A stretch of 7,806 nucleotides of DNA, from contig JBFWML010000065.1 in NCBI GenBank assembly GCA_050251635.1, positions 1 to 7,806 on the forward strand, written 5' to 3'. The DNA comes from JBFWML01 sp050251635 (GTDB lineage Bacteria > Campylobacterota > Campylobacteria > Campylobacterales > SZUA-545). This document shows positions 5,673 through 7,806 of this stretch, piece by piece. The notes under the pieces are model-generated. The model was not told the DNA's origin and did not search any database. It saw nothing but the letters and a program-made list of their open reading frames with translations. Within the stretch, counting starts at the first letter, position 1. Every line of letters begins with the position of its first letter. The position numbers and the translations under genes are program-made.

Positions 5673-7210
5673 GGGAGACTTTCCGTCAGTCGATGACATG
5701 GCTGCACGCTTACGCGGGGCTGCTTGCCGGATGGGTGCTGTTTGCGGTTTTTCTGACGGGTACGACCGCCTATTTTAGAACCGAGATCACCTTTTGGATG
5801 CAGCCGGAGCTGCACCGATCGGTGCCGGGCGAACAGACCGCCGAACTGGCGCTGATAAAACTCAACGAACTGGCTCCCGATGCGCCCAGCTGGATGATTC
5901 AGCTGCCAAACGAGCGAAGCTACAGCGCGACGCTGATGTGGCGCGAAGGCCGCCAGGAGGGCCGTCAGGGCTTTAAACGGGTGGCGATGGATGCCGCAAC
6001 GGGCGAGGTGATTACTCCCAGAGCCACGGCGGGCGGGGATTTTCTCTACCGCTTCCACTATGGGCTTTATGGGCTGGGGCACGATGCGGGGCATTGGGTG
6101 GTTTCGATTTTTACGATGGCAATGCTGGTGGCGCTAGTCACGGGCGTGATTATCCACAAACGGATTTTCAAGGACTTTTTCGCTTTTCGCACCGACGCCA
6201 GCCGTGTGCGCGGTTGGCTGGATGTCCATGTGGTCGCCGGGGTGGTTTCGCTGCCCTATCACCTGATGATCGCCCTTTCGGGGCTGGTGCTTTCGCTCTT
6301 TTTGTTGATGCCCTGGGGGGCGAATCTGCTTTTTGACGGCGATTCGCGCAAGCTGATGGCCCAGATGGTTTCGCAGCCTTCCATCAAGGCGCCCAAGGCC
6401 GCAACGGATGAAACCGGTCTTAGCCCGATCGGCGCGGTGTTGGCTGAAGCAAAGCAGGTGTGGCCGCTGGGCGCGGGTTTTATTACCGTGAACAATCCCA
6501 ACCGGCCTCATGCAACCGTGGAGCTGCGGCCGCGTGTGAGCGAAGATCTTACGGCGGGCGGGCGCAACGGCGAACGGCTGGTCTTTAGCGGCGTTACGGG
6601 GGAGCGGATTGCCCACGTTGAGCCGGAGCTTAGCGCGGGGATGAAAACCTATATGGTCTTGAACAACCTGCACCGCGTGCATTTTGCCGACACCCCGCTG
6701 CGCTGGCTCTTCTTTTTAGCAGGCGCGCTGTGTACAGCGATGGCGGCCACGGGCCTGATTTTGTGGGTGGCGAAACGATCGCGGCGTCAGGGCGAAAGGC
6801 TTCATCCGGGCTTTTGGCTGGTGAGCAAGGTCAATGTTGCCGCGATCGCCGGTTTGATGGCGGCTGTGGCGGCCTTTTTCTGGGCGAACCGTCTGCTTCC
6901 GGCAACAATGCAGGCGCGCGCCGATGCCGAGATCGGCTGGTTTTTCGGCATTTGGGCGCTGATGCTTGTCTATGCGCTGGCGCGAAACGCGCAAAAGGCG
7001 TGGATCGAGCAGACGGCGATCGCCGCGTTTTTGTGGACGCTGCTGCCGTTTTTGAATTTTTTGACCACCGAAAGCCACCTTGGGGTGACGCTTTCAGAGG
7101 GTTTGTGGCTGATTGCGGCCTTTGATTTGACCGCTCTTGCAGTGGGGCTGGCACTCTGCGGCGGCGTGTACGCGCTGATTCGCGCCAAACGCGCAAAAGA
7201 GGGGGAATAA
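5669..7210 (+). CDS. PepSY-associated TM protein, putative ferric-chelate reductase (FoxB/PiuB-like)
   Basis: This is a 513-residue inner-membrane protein of the PepSY-TM family. FoxB of Pseudomonas, in this family, is a haem-containing siderophore reductase; the same activity is proposed here by analogy. TM1 (18-36) follows the MTWLHAYAGL motif. TM2 (143-162) runs into IIHKRIFKDFFAFR, TM3 (186-214) follows RGWLDVH, and TM4 (344-368) follows NNLHRVHFA. Four further helices lie at about 388-408, 421-438, 447-466 and 478-504. Two PepSY-like periplasmic segments lie near 55-118 and 255-320. Candidate haem-ligand histidines are 13, 130, 138, 142, 163, 187, 198, 335 and 338. The GTG at 5669 is chosen because it overlaps the preceding stop (GTGA) behind AAGGGGG. 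The in-frame ATG at 5561 would add 36 residues lying inside the previous gene. Family is firm; the reaction is inferred. Confidence 0.92.
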   Translation: MRETFRQSMTWLHAYAGLLAGWVLFAVFLTGTTAYFRTEITFWMQPELHRSVPGEQTAELALIKLNELAPDAPSWMIQLPNERSYSATLMWREGRQEGRQGFKRVAMDAATGEVITPRATAGGDFLYRFHYGLYGLGHDAGHWVVSIFTMAMLVALVTGVIIHKRIFKDFFAFRTDASRVRGWLDVHVVAGVVSLPYHLMIALSGLVLSLFLLMPWGANLLFDGDSRKLMAQMVSQPSIKAPKAATDETGLSPIGAVLAEAKQVWPLGAGFITVNNPNRPHATVELRPRVSEDLTAGGRNGERLVFSGVTGERIAHVEPELSAGMKTYMVLNNLHRVHFADTPLRWLFFLAGALCTAMAATGLILWVAKRSRRQGERLHPGFWLVSKVNVAAIAGLMAAVAAFFWANRLLPATMQARADAEIGWFFGIWALMLVYALARNAQKAWIEQTAIAAFLWTLLPFLNFLTTESHLGVTLSEGLWLIAAFDLTALAVGLALCGGVYALIRAKRAKEGE

Positions 7211-7211
7211 C

Positions 7212-7538
7212 ATGCTTTTGTTGTCGCTAACCCTTGCATATGTGGGCTTTTTTGCCCTTGCGCTCACCCAGGAGCGGCACCGCGTACACCTGATGCGGGG
7301 TAAGCACACGCAGGAGTCTGGCCGTGTGCTTGCGGCAACGGGCTGGGTTTTTCTGCTTGCCTCCTTGTGGCCCGCGCTGATTTATTGGGGCTTTTCGATC
7401 GGACTGGCCGGGTGGTTTGGGCTTTTAACCCTCTCGGCGCTTGCCTTGATAGCGCTGCTTGCCTATGCCCCCAAAGCCGCAGGCTATCTGGCGCTTTTTG
7501 GCCCTGCCTGCGCTTTCGCGCTGACGCTTATTGTCTAA
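7212..7538 (+). CDS. DUF3325-type small inner-membrane protein
   Basis: This 108-residue membrane protein fits the DUF3325 family, usually found next to PepSY-TM proteins in iron-regulated operons. One helix opens the protein (1-18, MLLLSLTLAYVGFFALAL). A polar cytoplasmic stretch rich in His and Arg follows (QERHRVHLMRGKH, 20-32), then three more helices at about 42-60, 61-84 and 88-107. It begins one base after the PepSY stop behind GAGGGGG, so it is translated in tandem with it. No catalytic motif is visible. Together with the DUF3649 protein it brackets the PepSY gene, which suggests one membrane complex; this rests on gene order. It is the last gene of the operon that I can see. Confidence 0.8.
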   Translation: MLLLSLTLAYVGFFALALTQERHRVHLMRGKHTQESGRVLAATGWVFLLASLWPALIYWGFSIGLAGWFGLLTLSALALIALLAYAPKAAGYLALFGPACAFALTLIV

Positions 7539-7682
7539 CAACCGCGCTTTTAGGCTTCGCCTGTACGTGGCATAACGCTGCAGCGGGGCCGTTATCAGGC
7601 GGGTATTTAAGGTTAAGGCGGCAGAATATTTACGTTAAAAGAGCGGCTTTGGATGCATAAATGTAGCCTCGTATCATCCCAA
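7539..7682. other. Intergenic stretch after the iron operon, no gene recognised
   Basis: About 144 bases without a supported gene. Two small hairpins are present: AGGC-TTC-GCCT (7552-7562) and ATAACG/CGTTAT (7572-7577 with 7590-7595, 12-base loop). Neither is followed by a T-run, so no rho-independent terminator for the operon can be named. The stretch becomes more AT-rich from about 7600, where protein-like codon patterns stop. If the following RNA belongs to a mobile element, the insertion boundary could lie here. Confidence 0.5.
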
Positions 7683-7806
7683 AGTTGCCACTCAGTAGGA
7701 TATTTCCGGAGAGTTAATCGAATACACATCGAAAGTAGCCTGAGGCGATTAAGCGTCAGCCTGTGGGACAGCTGGATGGTAGAAGGAAAAACTTGTGTGG
7801 CAACTG
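7683..7806 (+). ncRNA. Structured RNA domain, class uncertain; candidate mobile-element RNA, possibly partial
   Basis: A long-range helix closes the domain: AGTTGCCAC (7683-7691) pairs perfectly with GTGGCAACT (7797-7805), and after one T-T mismatch CAG (7693-7695) pairs with TTG (7793-7795, one G-T wobble). Inside, TTAATCG (7714-7720) pairs perfectly with CGATTAA (7746-7752). CAGC-TGT (7757-7764, bulged C at 7761) pairs with ACAGCTG (7768-7774) around a GGG loop. A minor GGA/TCC hairpin sits at 7698-7707, and GCC-TGA-GGC (7738-7746) competes with the 7-bp helix. No convincing protein frame covers it. The strand is assumed plus. It may continue past the window. HEARO/IscB omega RNA, which lies just upstream of an HNH-nuclease gene, fits the layout; a group II intron domain is the alternative. 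Neither is confirmed, since the downstream gene is not visible. Confidence 0.55.

Noticed and set aside
7552..7562. Rho-independent terminator AGGC-TTC-GCCT.
   Set aside because: The stem is only 4 bp and is followed by GTACG, not a T-run, on the plus strand; the minus strand also lacks one.
7533..7597. An integron attC-like site: GTCTAAC at the stop codon and ATAACG/CGTTAT at 7572-7595.
   Set aside because: No matching GTTRRRY core pairs with GTCTAAC. The ATAACG/CGTTAT pair spans only 24 bases, too short for attC with its inner boxes. The TAAC is simply a stop codon plus one base.
7367..7660. A 97-codon frame overlapping the DUF3325-type gene and running into the tail.
   Set aside because: It is an out-of-frame reading of the DUF3325-type gene. 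The extension past 7538 has no recognisable protein features or ribosome site.

Overview
The window carries eight protein-coding genes of a Gram-negative bacterium: outer-membrane TonB-dependent receptor, inner-membrane partners, Fur-type iron control. Base composition is moderately GC-rich and most genes have clear Shine-Dalgarno sites. The gene set would fit a proteobacterium or a relative of the Campylobacterota, but I cannot name the genus from sequence alone.

Layout. Positions 1-581 (+) hold the 3' part of an HD-GYP cyclic-di-GMP phosphodiesterase. It runs tail to tail, with a 3-bp gap, into a minus-strand pair: an NDH-2-like FAD/NAD(P) oxidoreductase (585-1793) preceded by a glycerophosphodiester phosphodiesterase (1815-2546). 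Divergent from this pair, across a roughly 100-bp control region with a strong Fur-box candidate and a near-consensus sigma-70 promoter, begins a plus-strand iron-acquisition operon: hemP (2651-2818, 55 aa), a CirA/CfrA-like TonB-dependent receptor (2952-5342, TTG start), a DUF3649-type small membrane protein (5352-5672), a PepSY-TM protein (5669-7210, GTG start overlapping the previous stop) and a DUF3325-type small membrane protein (7212-7538).

How the genes may work together. Under iron limitation Fur would release the hemP promoter. HemP would boost receptor expression, the receptor would import an iron chelate, and the PepSY membrane protein with its two small partners would act at the inner membrane, possibly as a haem-containing ferric-chelate reductase as described for FoxB. 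No periplasmic binding protein or ABC transporter is encoded here. The hemP association hints at haem, but the receptor lacks the usual loop histidine of haem receptors and looks more like a siderophore receptor.

The last ~125 bases are not protein-coding. They fold on paper into a closed, multi-branched RNA domain with a 12-bp closing helix, an internal 7-bp long-range helix and a 7-bp hairpin. This looks like a structured non-coding RNA cut by, or lying at, the window end. A mobile-element RNA (HEARO/IscB-type omega RNA, or a group II intron segment) is the leading idea but is unproven. It is the most promising unexplained signal in the window.
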